Shown here piece by piece: positions 24,866 through 35,398 of a stretch of 64,000 nucleotides of DNA. A program made the translations under genes and the position numbers. The DNA lies in the NCBI GenBank assembly GCA_024220505.1, contig JAKZZE010000019.1, positions 744,001 through 808,000 on the forward strand. The letters are read 5' to 3'. Origin of the DNA: Rhizopus arrhizus (taxonomy: Eukaryota; Mucoromycota; Mucoromycetes; Mucorales; Rhizopodaceae). Under the pieces are notes generated by a model. The model worked only from the letters and a program-made list of their open reading frames with translations. It did no database searches and was not told the origin of the DNA. Position 1 is the first letter of the stretch; every line of letters starts with the position of its first letter.

Positions 24866-26701
24866 ATGAAAAAAAGTAATAGTGAACCGCAAGAAAGTTC
24901 TATTCTGACTGGGCAGAATTACGGAAGCAGCAGTTATCAAACAATTCAAAATGGTGAAGGAATTGACTGGAATGTCGAGATTGACGTTAAAGGACAAGTG
25001 AATACAGGACCAGAAGAAGATAACGTATCATTTTCATTTAGCAAACTATTACAATATACTGGACCAGGTATGTAAATATGGGATAATCAAGATATCAAGC
25101 AGTTATAATAGTAAATACTTATTCTTAGGTTGGCTCATGTAATTCAATCTCCATGATATATTCAAGGAAATGAATCATTAAATAAATCTGTGTTAGGTCT
25201 ATTGCATATTTAGATCCAGGTAATTTGGAATCAGATCTTCAAGCAGGAGCCATAGCTGGACATAAGCTACTGTGGCTACTCCTTTGGTCTCACATGGCAG
25301 GACTTTTGATCCAAACACTCTCTGCAAGACTAGGTGTGGTAACACAAGAACATTTAGCACAACTGGTCCGTAAAAATTACAAAAGACCGGCGTCTGCTGC
25401 GATATGGATGTTTACACAACTAGCAATTATAGGATCGGATATTCAAGAAATCATTGGGACAGCCATTGCTTTAAAGATTATATTCAATCTCAAGCTATGG
25501 ATAGGTGTCATGATCACTGCGACTGATACATTCCTATTTATGTGGTTACAGCAATATGGAGTGCGAAAGATGGAGATATTTTTTATGAGCTTGATTGGGG
25601 TTATGATTGCTTGCTTTTGGGTTGAGATGTTTGCCTCCCATCCAAATATTGATTTATTACTAAAAGGCATCTTGATCCCTGAGATTCCAAAGGAAGCTAG
25701 AGTTCAGGCAGTTGGTATGGTAGGATGTGTTATTATGCCACATAATATGTTTTTGCATAGGTAAGATGAAATACAAAGATAATAGCATATATTCACATGA
25801 AGCTTTATATGTAGCGCCCTTGTCATGTCACGCCATTTGGGAAAGAATCCTAGTGAAAAGAAGAAAAAGGAAGCCAATTTTTATTTTGCAATTGAGTCCA
25901 CTTTAGCCTTGATAACATCTTACTTGATTAATTTGGCTATTGTTGTTGTATTTGCCCAAGTGTTTTACAAACCAGGACAGGTGATCACCCAGCTGCCTGG
26001 TTTGTACGATGCCTCTGAAGTGCTATCACGAACACTTGGAAAGTATGCAAAGTATTTTTGGGCTTTAGGATTATTGGCTGCTGGTCAGTGTTCAACAATG
26101 ACAGGTACCTTGGCTGGTCAATATGTAAATAAATAGAACATAACGTAAATGCCTTTTTTATGTTGATGGACTCATTCTTTTATTAGGTTGTCGAAGGGTT
26201 TTTAGGCGCTATCTTTAGAAAACAGTGGCATCGTGTTGCTGTGACACGAGCTGTTGCACTTGTTCCTAGTATGCTTGTTGCAATTTATGCAGTTGATCGA
26301 TTTGATACAATGGGGGAAATTCTGAATGTTTTACAAAGGTAGAAAGACGTTAACAAACACGGAAAAAGGAAGAGAATAAATAACTCATACGCATTTTTAT
26401 GTATAGTCTTTGTCTTCCTGCAGCCATCATACCTATATTAAAGCTTACTGCCTCTTCAAAAATCATGTCTAGCACTTTCCAAAATTCAGCATTGGTAAAC
26501 GCCACTGCTTGGTTGGTTTCCTTCATTGTAATTGGATTCAATGTTCATTTGTTTTTAAACTATTTAGACGACTTAGATTGGCCCACTTATGCAGTTATCT
26601 TTGGATTCATTTATTTTGTTTTTGTAGCTTATTTGATATACATACCCCTGGACGTACTTACTGACCATAAGGAGATTGAAGTGACCGAAGAGGGCGAGTG
26701 A
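24866..26701 (+). CDS. NRAMP-family divalent metal transporter (SMF-like)
   Basis: Proton-coupled importer of Mn2+, Fe2+ and related metals at the plasma membrane or in endosomal/vacuolar membranes. Six exons (24866-25067, 25129-25138, 25197-25760, 25815-26124, 26187-26338, 26407-26701) give 510 aa. Both metal-binding motifs are intact: DPGN in transmembrane segment 1 (AYLDPGNLESDLQAG) and MPHN in segment 6 (VIMPHNMFLHSALV). Other family landmarks are GSDIQEIIGTAIAL and GQCSTMTGTLAGQYVVEGF. Exon 2 is only 10 nt, yet it is needed to join TGPGW-L-M to SIAYLDPGN. The start matches the first ATG of a hydrophilic N-terminus. Which metal and which membrane cannot be told from the sequence. Confidence 0.92.
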
Positions 26702-26940
26702 TTATAAAAAGTTGATTATATTAAACTATGCAACATTATTTAATAACTTATTTAAAGTAAAAAAAAAAAAAAAAAAAAAAGCAGTCAATAAACTTCTTTG
26801 AAGCATAAGAATGAATGTTCTTTAAACTGGAAAATAAAGGTTAAAATAAGGTGAAAGATATAGCCAATTAAATTTTATTATGTTTTGTTTTGTTTCTTTT
26901 CCTTTTTTTTTGTTTAATAAAAGAGGGTTGATTAATTGAG

Positions 26941-27211
26941 TTATATTGCTTTCGTTGCTCTCGCGGACACAATGGCATTCAGTTTAGGAACATGCTTGGG
27001 ACAAAAGATGTCACCACCGTGATAATGAAAATTGGCTAAAGTTAACCGACATCCTTCATCTTTGCACTATATTTCATGGTTAGTCTCAAAATCAACCCAA
27101 AAAAAAAGCTTTATTTTTCACCTTGAAACACGTTTTATGATATACACGACCATTCGCTTCTACTTTTTCAATAACGTAAACCCTTCGCATACAATTGGTA
27201 CAAGTGTCCAT
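26941..27211 (-). CDS. Minimal single-LIM-domain protein, 71 aa
   Basis: Two exons on the minus strand, 27211-27122 and 27066-26941. The product is almost entirely one LIM zinc-binding domain: C4-x2-C7, 17 residues, H25-x2-C28-x2-C31, then C36, C52 and H55. The spacing C31-x4-C36 is longer than the usual x2. Only about 16 residues follow, ending SARATKAI. LIM domains mediate protein-protein contact, often in actin or signalling complexes; no partner can be inferred here. The two exons meet exactly inside the domain (CFK/CKDEGC), which is strong support for the model because neither half alone completes the two zinc sites. Confidence 0.82.
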
Positions 27212-27775
27212 TTTTAAGAAGAAAGAGAAAGAGGGATATCAAAAAAAAAGAAAAATCTTTATAAATGTATACTGCCCCTCTATTTTCTTCCCCTTTTGTT
27301 TCCATACATTAGTTTAAGTGATTCATAATCTAGATGCTTTATTCGCTTTCTTTCCTGTGCTTGACATAATATCTTTTTACTGTTTATATTTGATGCTTTT
27401 GTGAGTTGTTTAGAAACAAGATAAAAATCATATTCCTTGTTGCTTTTTTTGTTTTCTTGCTCCCTTTACACTCCTCTCTTCCCTGTTTCTTATTCTTCCT
27501 TAATTAAATTTCTACTACTGATTCAGCTGCCTCCTGAGAAATACAATTTTGGTGGCACAAAAACTTTCAATAACTTTAAATGTTGTTTATTCAACACTGC
27601 TTTATCATCTTTTCCAAAGAAAATAAGGGGCGAAACTTGTTATGCTTCTGAATTAAGTCCACTTGGTGTTGACCGAAAATCGTAAAACAGCCATTTGCCT
27701 TTTAAATAGAGAGGGGCGTTTTTGCCTTGCATATGTTCAATCTTCTAAAGTGACAGCCTAAATTTCTATACTTTC

Positions 27776-27817
<42 letters not shown>

Positions 27818-28035
27818 AATCTTTGACAGCTCGTAATATATATTTCTTTTTTTTTTTTTTGGTTGTCTATTACGATCAATTCTTAATTTTACTATGACAT
27901 AAATTCTTATATAACATGTACTTAAATTAGAAATTGAATGTAACATTAAACAAAGATGCAATGCATTTTTCTAGCAAACTTGTTTTTTTCTTTATTAATT
28001 TTTTTTTATTTTCTTTTGTAAAGCTTTATTGTAAA
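27212..28035. other. Intergenic region with long A/T runs
   Basis: About 820 bp. Contains an A37 run at 27779-27815 and a T run at 27848-27860. The open frame 27437-27685 has no motif and is not supported. No gene seen. Confidence 0.5.
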
Positions 28036-29028
28036 TTATGTAAAAGAAGCCTTTCGTCTACGGCTGTTGTTTAAAGGGTGTTGGGACTGTGGGGATAAAG
28101 TTGGCATAGATGGGCGTAAAGATAATGGGTCCAAAGTCATTTTTTGCATTAAATGTAGCATAGCTTCCTCATTTTCTGGATTGCCTTCTTCATTGTACCT
28201 ACCTTTACTGCTTCTTGATCGTCTCCTATGCAAAGATCGAGGCGGATCATAAGCCATATCGTTCATTATCCAAGGCTGAGGTGGTGGAGGGGGTCCTTGA
28301 TGATGTCGTATATGATAACTCATATGAGGTGGCATTGGACCAAAGTTAGGATGTGGAGGCGGCGGAGGAGGGTGCATGGAAGAGTAAGGATGAGGGTTGA
28401 AGAATCCGCCATCGTCTTCAACTGGATAGTCTTCATTCTCATACTGAAAGTCTTGACTGGGATCTTCTTCTTCATTATTAAATGAGTATTTATCATAATA
28501 ATAGCTATTGTAAGAAGGATAGACTGGACGATCATCTTCATATAAGGGCCCTTCTATATCGTTCAATGACTTTCTTCTTTCTAGTAAACTCCCTTTTTTG
28601 TTTATTTCATCTATTATCATTGCATCTTGCTTCTGTCTGTATCTTTTTTTATTCGTCAGCCTCATCTCTCCCTCCAAGTACTGATTCCTTGCTGTTATGT
28701 TTCTTAGATGGCGATGTAAACTCATTTTCTCTATCGCAAATTGATGACTCAAAGCTTCAATTTCTTGTCGAAGAGAATAGTTTTCCATTAGAATGGCCTG
28801 TATATCTTGAGCAGAAAGTTGGTCCACCCTCAGTCTTCTTCCTTTCCCAAAAGTCATATTAGACTTGGATCGCTTACTATTTTGATTATAAGATGGCAAA
28901 GGGAGTGTGTTGTTATTATTGTCATCAAACTCTCTTGCTTTTTGATCATCTACATATTGGAATTGATTGACATCTTCTTGTTTAATGATATCCTCTCTTT
29001 GACTAATGTTACTATCCTTTATTGACAT
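28036..29028 (-). CDS. Hypothetical coiled-coil, proline-rich protein, 330 aa
   Basis: Single-exon minus-strand frame. I take the start at 29028 (MSIKDSNISQ); the frame is open to an ATG at 29061, but those extra 11 residues are hydrophobic and look like leader. A central segment of about 70 residues (RVDQLSAQDIQAILMENYSL onward) is predicted to be helical/coiled coil. It is followed by an acidic, Tyr-rich region, then a His/Pro-rich part with runs of Pro, and an Arg/Ser patch (SLHRRRSRSSKGR). The C-terminus is basic (NNSRRRKASF). I do not recognise the family. Composition suggests a regulatory or scaffold protein; nuclear location is only a guess. Confidence 0.6.
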   Translation of the reverse strand: MSIKDSNISQREDIIKQEDVNQFQYVDDQKAREFDDNNNNTLPLPSYNQNSKRSKSNMTFGKGRRLRVDQLSAQDIQAILMENYSLRQEIEALSHQFAIEKMSLHRHLRNITARNQYLEGEMRLTNKKRYRQKQDAMIIDEINKKGSLLERRKSLNDIEGPLYEDDRPVYPSYNSYYYDKYSFNNEEEDPSQDFQYENEDYPVEDDGGFFNPHPYSSMHPPPPPPHPNFGPMPPHMSYHIRHHQGPPPPPQPWIMNDMAYDPPRSLHRRRSRSSKGRYNEEGNPENEEAMLHLMQKMTLDPLSLRPSMPTLSPQSQHPLNNSRRRKASFT

Positions 29029-29470
29029 AAATAAATAATAAAGAAGGAGAAAAAATAACAAAAGGTGACTTCACTTGTAACAATACTCTTTTTATATTGT
29101 TAAACAAAAACAATAGATCATGTGCATAACATAATAGTACATTTAATCTCTGAAGTCTTATTAATTTAAAACACAAATAGCTTATACAAATAAAAATAAG
29201 CCCATGCATATTTTGCTCTTCTTCTGATCTATTTTTCAAAAGTTTTCATTTTACACTATTCACTTTTTATGATTTTATATAAAAATTGCTTTAAATGTGA
29301 AAAAGGCAAAACAAAGGAGTTATTGGATTTTTCCAAGGAAAAGTCCGGACCGGAAAATGGCGGATTCTTTACAACACATTGGAGAAGTTGATTCCTTTAC
29401 CAATGTGGTAAAGCAACGAACCTGATAATACTTTCTCTTTCAGCTCTCCCATAAGCACCCATTCATAACA
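29029..29470. other. Divergent promoter region of the hypothetical gene and eL24
   Basis: About 440 bp. A short GC-richer patch at about 29343-29365 (GTCCGGACCGGAAAATGGCG) stands out against AT-rich flanks, about 110-130 bp before the ribosomal protein start, and may be a promoter element. No coding potential. Confidence 0.4.
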
Positions 29471-30156
29471 ATGAAGTAAACATCATCAATCCATCATTAT
29501 ACAAGCAATAAATCTTACATACCATTTAGGCTTGAGATTTGTTCCTTCTCTGGTCAAAAGATCTATCCTGCCAAGGGTAAGACCTACGTTCGTATTGATT
29601 CTAGGTAAAGTAAAATTATAATAAAAATGACATATAATTCTAATTATTCTTTATAGAGTAAGTTACTTGTAGCATTGAAAAAAGCTACTTATAATTAAGA
29701 AAAACTAATTAAAAAATAATTGTATAGACCTTCCGTTTCATCAACGGTAAGACCGAATCTTACTTTCTTCAACGTTTGAACCCTCGTAAGATCAGATGGA
29801 CCGCTATTTACCGTCGTTTGAACAAGAAGGGTATGACCGAAGAAGTTCAAAAGAAGCGTTCTCGTCGTACTGTCAAGCACGAACGTGCTGTTGTTGGTGC
29901 CTCTTGGGATGCCATCCGTGCCAAGCGTAACCAAAAGCCCGATGCCCGTGCTGCTGCTCGTCAAGCTGCTATTGCCAAGAGCAAGGAAGCCAAGAAGACT
30001 GCTGCTGCTGCTAAGAAGGCTAACCCTGTAGGTTTTTTTATAATTGATATACAATGAGATACTTATTTTTTTTTTGTCTAGGCTGCCTCTCAACCTAAGG
30101 TCAGCAAGCAACAAGCCAAGGGTTTCGCTCCTAAGGCTGCTGCTACTTCTCGTTAA
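29471..30156 (+). CDS. RPL24: Cytosolic large-subunit ribosomal protein eL24
   Basis: Component of the 60S subunit. The first coding exon is just ATGAA (29471-29475), a layout common in fungal ribosomal protein genes. Exon 2 (29530-29604) encodes [20 protein letters not shown] and ends in phase 2 after DS. The frame of the next large exon (29728-30027: [20 protein letters not shown]) can only be met by adding one nucleotide. A lone A at 29657 lies between a perfect acceptor (TTATAG) and a perfect donor (GTAAGT), completing the Arg codon. The last exon is 30082-30156. The total is 151 aa, with [18 protein letters not shown] and an Ala/Lys-rich tail as in the family. Third-position C is common, consistent with high expression. 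Confidence 0.92.
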
Positions 30157-30449
30157 ATAAAATGAATTTTGTTATTTGTGCATGATAATAATTTGAACTT
30201 TTTGCTTTTTAATTTTTTTTTTTTGTTTTATCAGTAAATTTCATTTTATGAGGAGGCGCATACATTAGAGTAATGGATATGAAGGCATAAAACCTTCCTC
30301 TTTTTTCATTATTCAATAACTTACATTTTATCGGAAAAAAAATACCCGCACCTAAAAAATTACATGTTGTACCAAATGCTGAGCGAGAAATAAAAAGATC
30401 GCTTTTTCTCTGCACCTTATTTCTTTCTTTTATTTTTTTTCTTTGCAAA

Positions 30450-33400
30450 ATGTTTCATAAGTTATTTCCAAAAAGAAAACAGGAAAAGAACAATGAAAAT
30501 ATTGAAACACTGAAGCGTACAGAATCAACATCATCTTATATGCAATCACGTAGAAAGATATATGTGAATATGAAAGTACCAGAGGAAGATATAGAATCGC
30601 ACTTTGTCAGTAATCGAGTGAGAACAGCCAAATATACACCAATATCATTTATTCCCAAGAATTTATTTGAGCAATTTAGAAACGTAGCCAACTTGTACTT
30701 TCTATTCTTGGTCATATTACAATGTATACCACTATTTGGGGTCGCCGAGCCAGCAGTATCAGCATTACCATTGATTGCCATCTTAGTCATTACAGCTATA
30801 AAGGACGCAATCGAAGACTGGAAGAGAAATCAAAGTGACAACCATGTCAACAACTCAAAAGTACTCAAGTTAACCAATTGGAAGAATGTGAATATACCAG
30901 ATATACCAAAAGGAATTTGGTATTACTTTCATGTTGTATTAGGTTTCCTTTCGTTAATTTCTGGCTCAGAAAATAAATACGCTCACCAGTACAGACAAAT
31001 CAAAATTAACAAAAAAGCGAAAAAGATTACCAAGGAACACAAAACACCAGTAATTCAACAATCATCCAAAAGTTTAATGAAATCTGTTAGACAACGATCT
31101 GATACAATAAGATCTGAATTATCAAATATATTTAAACCAAATAACTCTAGCCAAACACTAATACAACAAAAAAAGCCTTATTATAGGCCTGGTTCAATAC
31201 CTCATTCGGTGCTTTATCGTATCGATTCGGTAGACACTAGAAACAACCCCTCTACATCGACAGATGCAACAGTAGTAAATACACAAACAAAATGGAAACA
31301 TGTCAAATGGAAAGAACTTAATGTGGGAGATTATGTTAAATTAGAAAATGATCAAGATATTCCTGCTGACATTATCATCCTGTCTACTTCAGAAACAGAC
31401 AATATTTGCTACATAGAAACTCAAAACCTGGACGGTGAAACAAATTTAAAGCAGCGTCAAGGTTTACCAGGAACAGCAACGTTGCATAACGAGCAAGATT
31501 GTGAACAAGCTAAATTTTATATCGAAAGTGAACCACCTCATGTTAATATTTATCAATACAATGCTGTGTTGAGGTGGCAAGTAGATGTAAACGATACGGA
31601 GACAATCAGGTCAGGCGTGTCGCATGAAAAAGCGGATGCTGTGACCCACAACAATTTACTCTTGCGTGGATGTGTGCTGAGGAATACAAAATGGGTAATT
31701 GGTATTGTTGTATACACTGGAAGTGAAACAAAAATCATGTTGAACTCTGGTAGAACGCCTTCAAAACGTAGTAAGATTGCCAAAGCCACAAATCCACATG
31801 TAAAATACATACAATTTCATGCAAGAAAAAATATCCTTCTTCTCATCCCTCTATCTTCTCTCTCTCTCTCTCTTTTATTAGGTCATTGCCGATTTTTGCA
31901 TATTAGCTGTGCTTTGTATTATTAGCTCAATAATGGATAGTGTACAGTTTAATGGTCGAGGATCCTCTCGATATTTTGATTTTGGAATTGAAGGGTCCAA
32001 TGCTTCTTATTCGGGGTTTTTAACTTTTTGGTAAAAATGAAGCAAGTGAAATGAATAGCATGTGTTAACAGTAAAATCAGGGTTACACTCATTCTATATC
32101 AAAACATTGTGCCCATTTCATTGTATGTATCAGTAGAAATAGTGAAATCATTAGCTGTAAGATTTAAAAAAGATATGCTCAATGACATATACATAACTGT
32201 ACAATATGCATAGGCTTATTTCATTTTTGCAGATATCGAAATGTACTATGAGGAAACAGATACGCCCTGCATTCCAAAAACTTGGAACATATCGGATGAT
32301 CTTGGTCAAATTGAATATATTTTCTCAGACAAAACAGGTACTCTAACTCAAAATGTCATGGAATATCGCAAATGTACCATCAACGGTGTCCCTTACGGTC
32401 TGGGAGCAACAGAGGCAACCATGGGTGCATTAAAACGAGAACAAAGCCAGCACAGTCAGCATCGATATAATGAAAGGGAATTAAATATGGAAGAATTAAC
32501 GCCAAATGACTTAATCACAGATGCAGATAAGATGGAAAAACTTAAAAAAGATATGTTTTCAAAACAAGCCCAAATATTTGAAAACAAGTACGTTGGTCCA
32601 AACCCTACCTTTGTAGACCCTAAACTCTTTGATGATTTGGCTCAAGATACAACAAAACAATCCATGGCTATCACTCACTTTTATCAATCATTGGCACTTT
32701 GTCATACAGTGATTGCAGAACGGTCTGATGAAGCAAACCCAAACTATATAGAATATAAAGCTCAGTCACCTGATGAGGCAGCTTTGGTATCGGCTGCAAG
32801 AGATTTAGGGTTTGCCTTCTTAGGACGGGATTCGAATAAGCTTTCAGTGAGCATCAAGGGTGAAAAGAAGATATTTCAGCTCCTAAATACGCTTGAGTTT
32901 AATTCAACTAGAAAACGTATGAGTGTGATCATCAAGCCAGATGATACAGATCGCATCGTCTTGCTCTGTAAAGGAGCAGATTCAGTTATTTATGAACGCC
33001 TTTGCTCGAATTTTGGAGATCAAACAGACTTAGAATCTGAACAACTTTCTCTTCGAGACTCAACTGCAAAGGATTTAGAACTTTTTGCTAATGAAGGTAA
33101 CACAATCACATCTTTTTTTTTTTTTTTTGACAAAACTCTTTAAATTTGCTAGGCCTTCGTACTCTTTGTCTCTCTTATCGCTTTATATCATCGGAAGAAT
33201 ACAGATTATGGAATAAAAAATATCAGGAAGCAGCAGCAAGTATATATCAACGTGAAGAACGCATCGATGCCGTCAGCGAAGAAATTGAACGAAATATGCT
33301 CTTGATGGGCGGTACTGCAATTGAAGATCGTCTACAGGTTGGTGTACCCGAAACGATTGCTGAATTAGCAAAATCAGGAATCAAGCTTTGGGTTCTTACC

Positions 33401-34682
33401 GGCGACAAGACAGAAACAGCAATCAATATTGGATATGCATGTAATTTGCTGACGACTGATATGAATCTTTTGATTTTGAAAGCAGATAATCGAGATGAGA
33501 CCATCAGTCTTTTGGATAAAACTTTAAAGGAAATTGCAAAAGAAGTCGAGAACTCAGAAGGGTCAAGTTATGCTCTTGTCATTGACGGTCTGACACTCAA
33601 GTATGCATTAGAAGAAAAGACACGTAGAACTTTATTGGCTATTGGTATGCGTTGTGTGAGCGTTATTTGCTGCAGAGTGAGTCCAAAGCAGAAAGCTGAA
33701 GTAGTGCGACTCGTAAAAAAGGAACTCAAGGTTATGACACTAGCTATTGGGGATGGGGCTAATGACGTTTCCATGATCCAGGAAGCTAATGTGGGTATAG
33801 GTATTTCTGGTGTAGAAGGAAGGCAAGCAGTGATGGCATCCGATTATGCTATTGCACAATTTAGATACTTAAAAAAACTATTGTTAGTACACGGTAGATG
33901 GTCCTATTTGAGAACAACAGAAATGATAATGGGCTTCTTTTTTAAAAATATTGTTTGGACTTTGACATTGTTTTGGTATCAAATATTCTGTCAGTAAGTA
34001 GAAAAAAGCTCCCATTTTTTAAATATAATCCAACTGACTGCAAAAAAAGATTCAATGGCAGTATGATGTTTGATTACGCGTTAGTAACTTTATTTAACGT
34101 GGTATTCACTTCGCTCCCAATCATGTGTATGGGTATTTGGGACCAGGATCTAGATGCAGAACTATCACTTAAGCACCCTCAACTTTATCGTATGGGATTG
34201 CGAAACGATAAGTTTAAAGTATGGAGATTTTGGCTTACTATTTTCGACTCAATCTTTCAATCATCCGTCTGTTTCTTTTTCCCTTATATGCTTTTAATTG
34301 GTGGCCCTATTGACCCAACAGGACATGATGCTAATGGAGTGTATGAGATTGGTACCATTGTTTCCGGTATCGCTGTTTGTGTAGCCAATCTTTTCGTGGT
34401 TTTTTCACTGTATAGTTATACCTGGATCCAAGCTCTCATCATTTCTTTGTCCATCTTAGTTTACTATGCATTCGTAAGCATCTATGCTCAATTCAATACA
34501 TTTATTTTGCTGGTCATGTTCGTTTATTTGGTACTGGCTTCTATTGGCTGACACTTATATTGACTATTACAGCATGCTATATACCTCGTATGACAGCCAA
34601 GCATTATATTCATCAGTATTATCCATATGATAATGACATTATACGTGAAATTGAGCTTGTCAAGAACAAAAAATCTGGATAG
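30450..34682 (+). CDS. P4-type ATPase, phospholipid flippase (DNF/DRS2 family), with one apparent frame break
   Basis: P4-ATPases move phospholipids to the cytosolic leaflet of plasma, Golgi or endosomal membranes. Landmarks in order: NLFEQFRNVANLYFLFLVIL (first membrane segment), an insertion of about 170 residues, the actuator motif DGETNLK, PISLYVSVEIVKSL (the P4 signature in membrane segment 4), DKTGTLT at 32328-32348, KGADSVIYERL, and GDGANDVSMIQ near 33745. Exons end at about 31799, 32030, 32156, 33096 and 33993. The reading breaks near 34505: upstream frame gives FNTFI, while a downstream frame gives GHVRLFGTGFYWLTLILT and runs to TAG at 34680-34682. No AG acceptor lies between, so splicing cannot explain it; one missing T in a T run would. 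Either sequencing error or a real truncation. Confidence 0.9.
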
Positions 34683-35398
34683 ACTAACTAGAGAAATGAA
34701 ATGTCTTCTTTTTACACTATAACTGTTACCATGAAATTATACTGTATCAATATCCTTGTATTTTTATTAGGCATTGTAATATTGTAATAAAATTTGTATT
34801 TATTGGTCTTTATTGAAAATTTTTGTTTTTATATCATAAAGGTTTGAATGTATTAAGGAAAACTTATTGAGCAAGTGCTTTAAGAATGTGAAAGTGAAAT
34901 TTATGAATAGAAAGTAGAGTTTTCTATTTTACTTCCTGCACATCTTCAAACGTACTTTTAAAAAGATTTAATTGTAGACTAATGTTTTTTTTTTTTTTTT
35001 TTTAGAACTGGAAGGATAAAGCGTTTGTTATTAGGTGAAAATACATGAAGTTAATAAAAACTGTATACAATTACATATTTGGCTTAAAGCGGTATAATTG
35101 TGAAAATTACACGTATTGTAAGTGAATAGTTTAATAAATTAGAGATAAATTTGATTTGTATAGCAAAGATATAAAAAAAAAGAAAAAAAAAAAAAAAAAA
35201 AACTTGAAGACTAAATTGACTAAAGCTCTAAGAAAAGTGGAATTTTCGTGAAGCCCAATAAACAAGAATGTAGCGAGAAAGAAATCTTTCTGCCCCTTTC
35301 ATTCCTATATTTTGGTTATAAAAATTGCAATCTGTGCTCAACAAAATAAATTATTCGTGTGAAATGCCAATGGCTTCTTTTTCTCTCTTTTATCATCA
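34683..35398. other. Intergenic region
   Basis: About 715 bp, AT-rich with a T run near 34986-35004 and an A run near 35171-35201. No coding potential. The distal part should be the promoter of the CotH-type gene. Confidence 0.5.
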
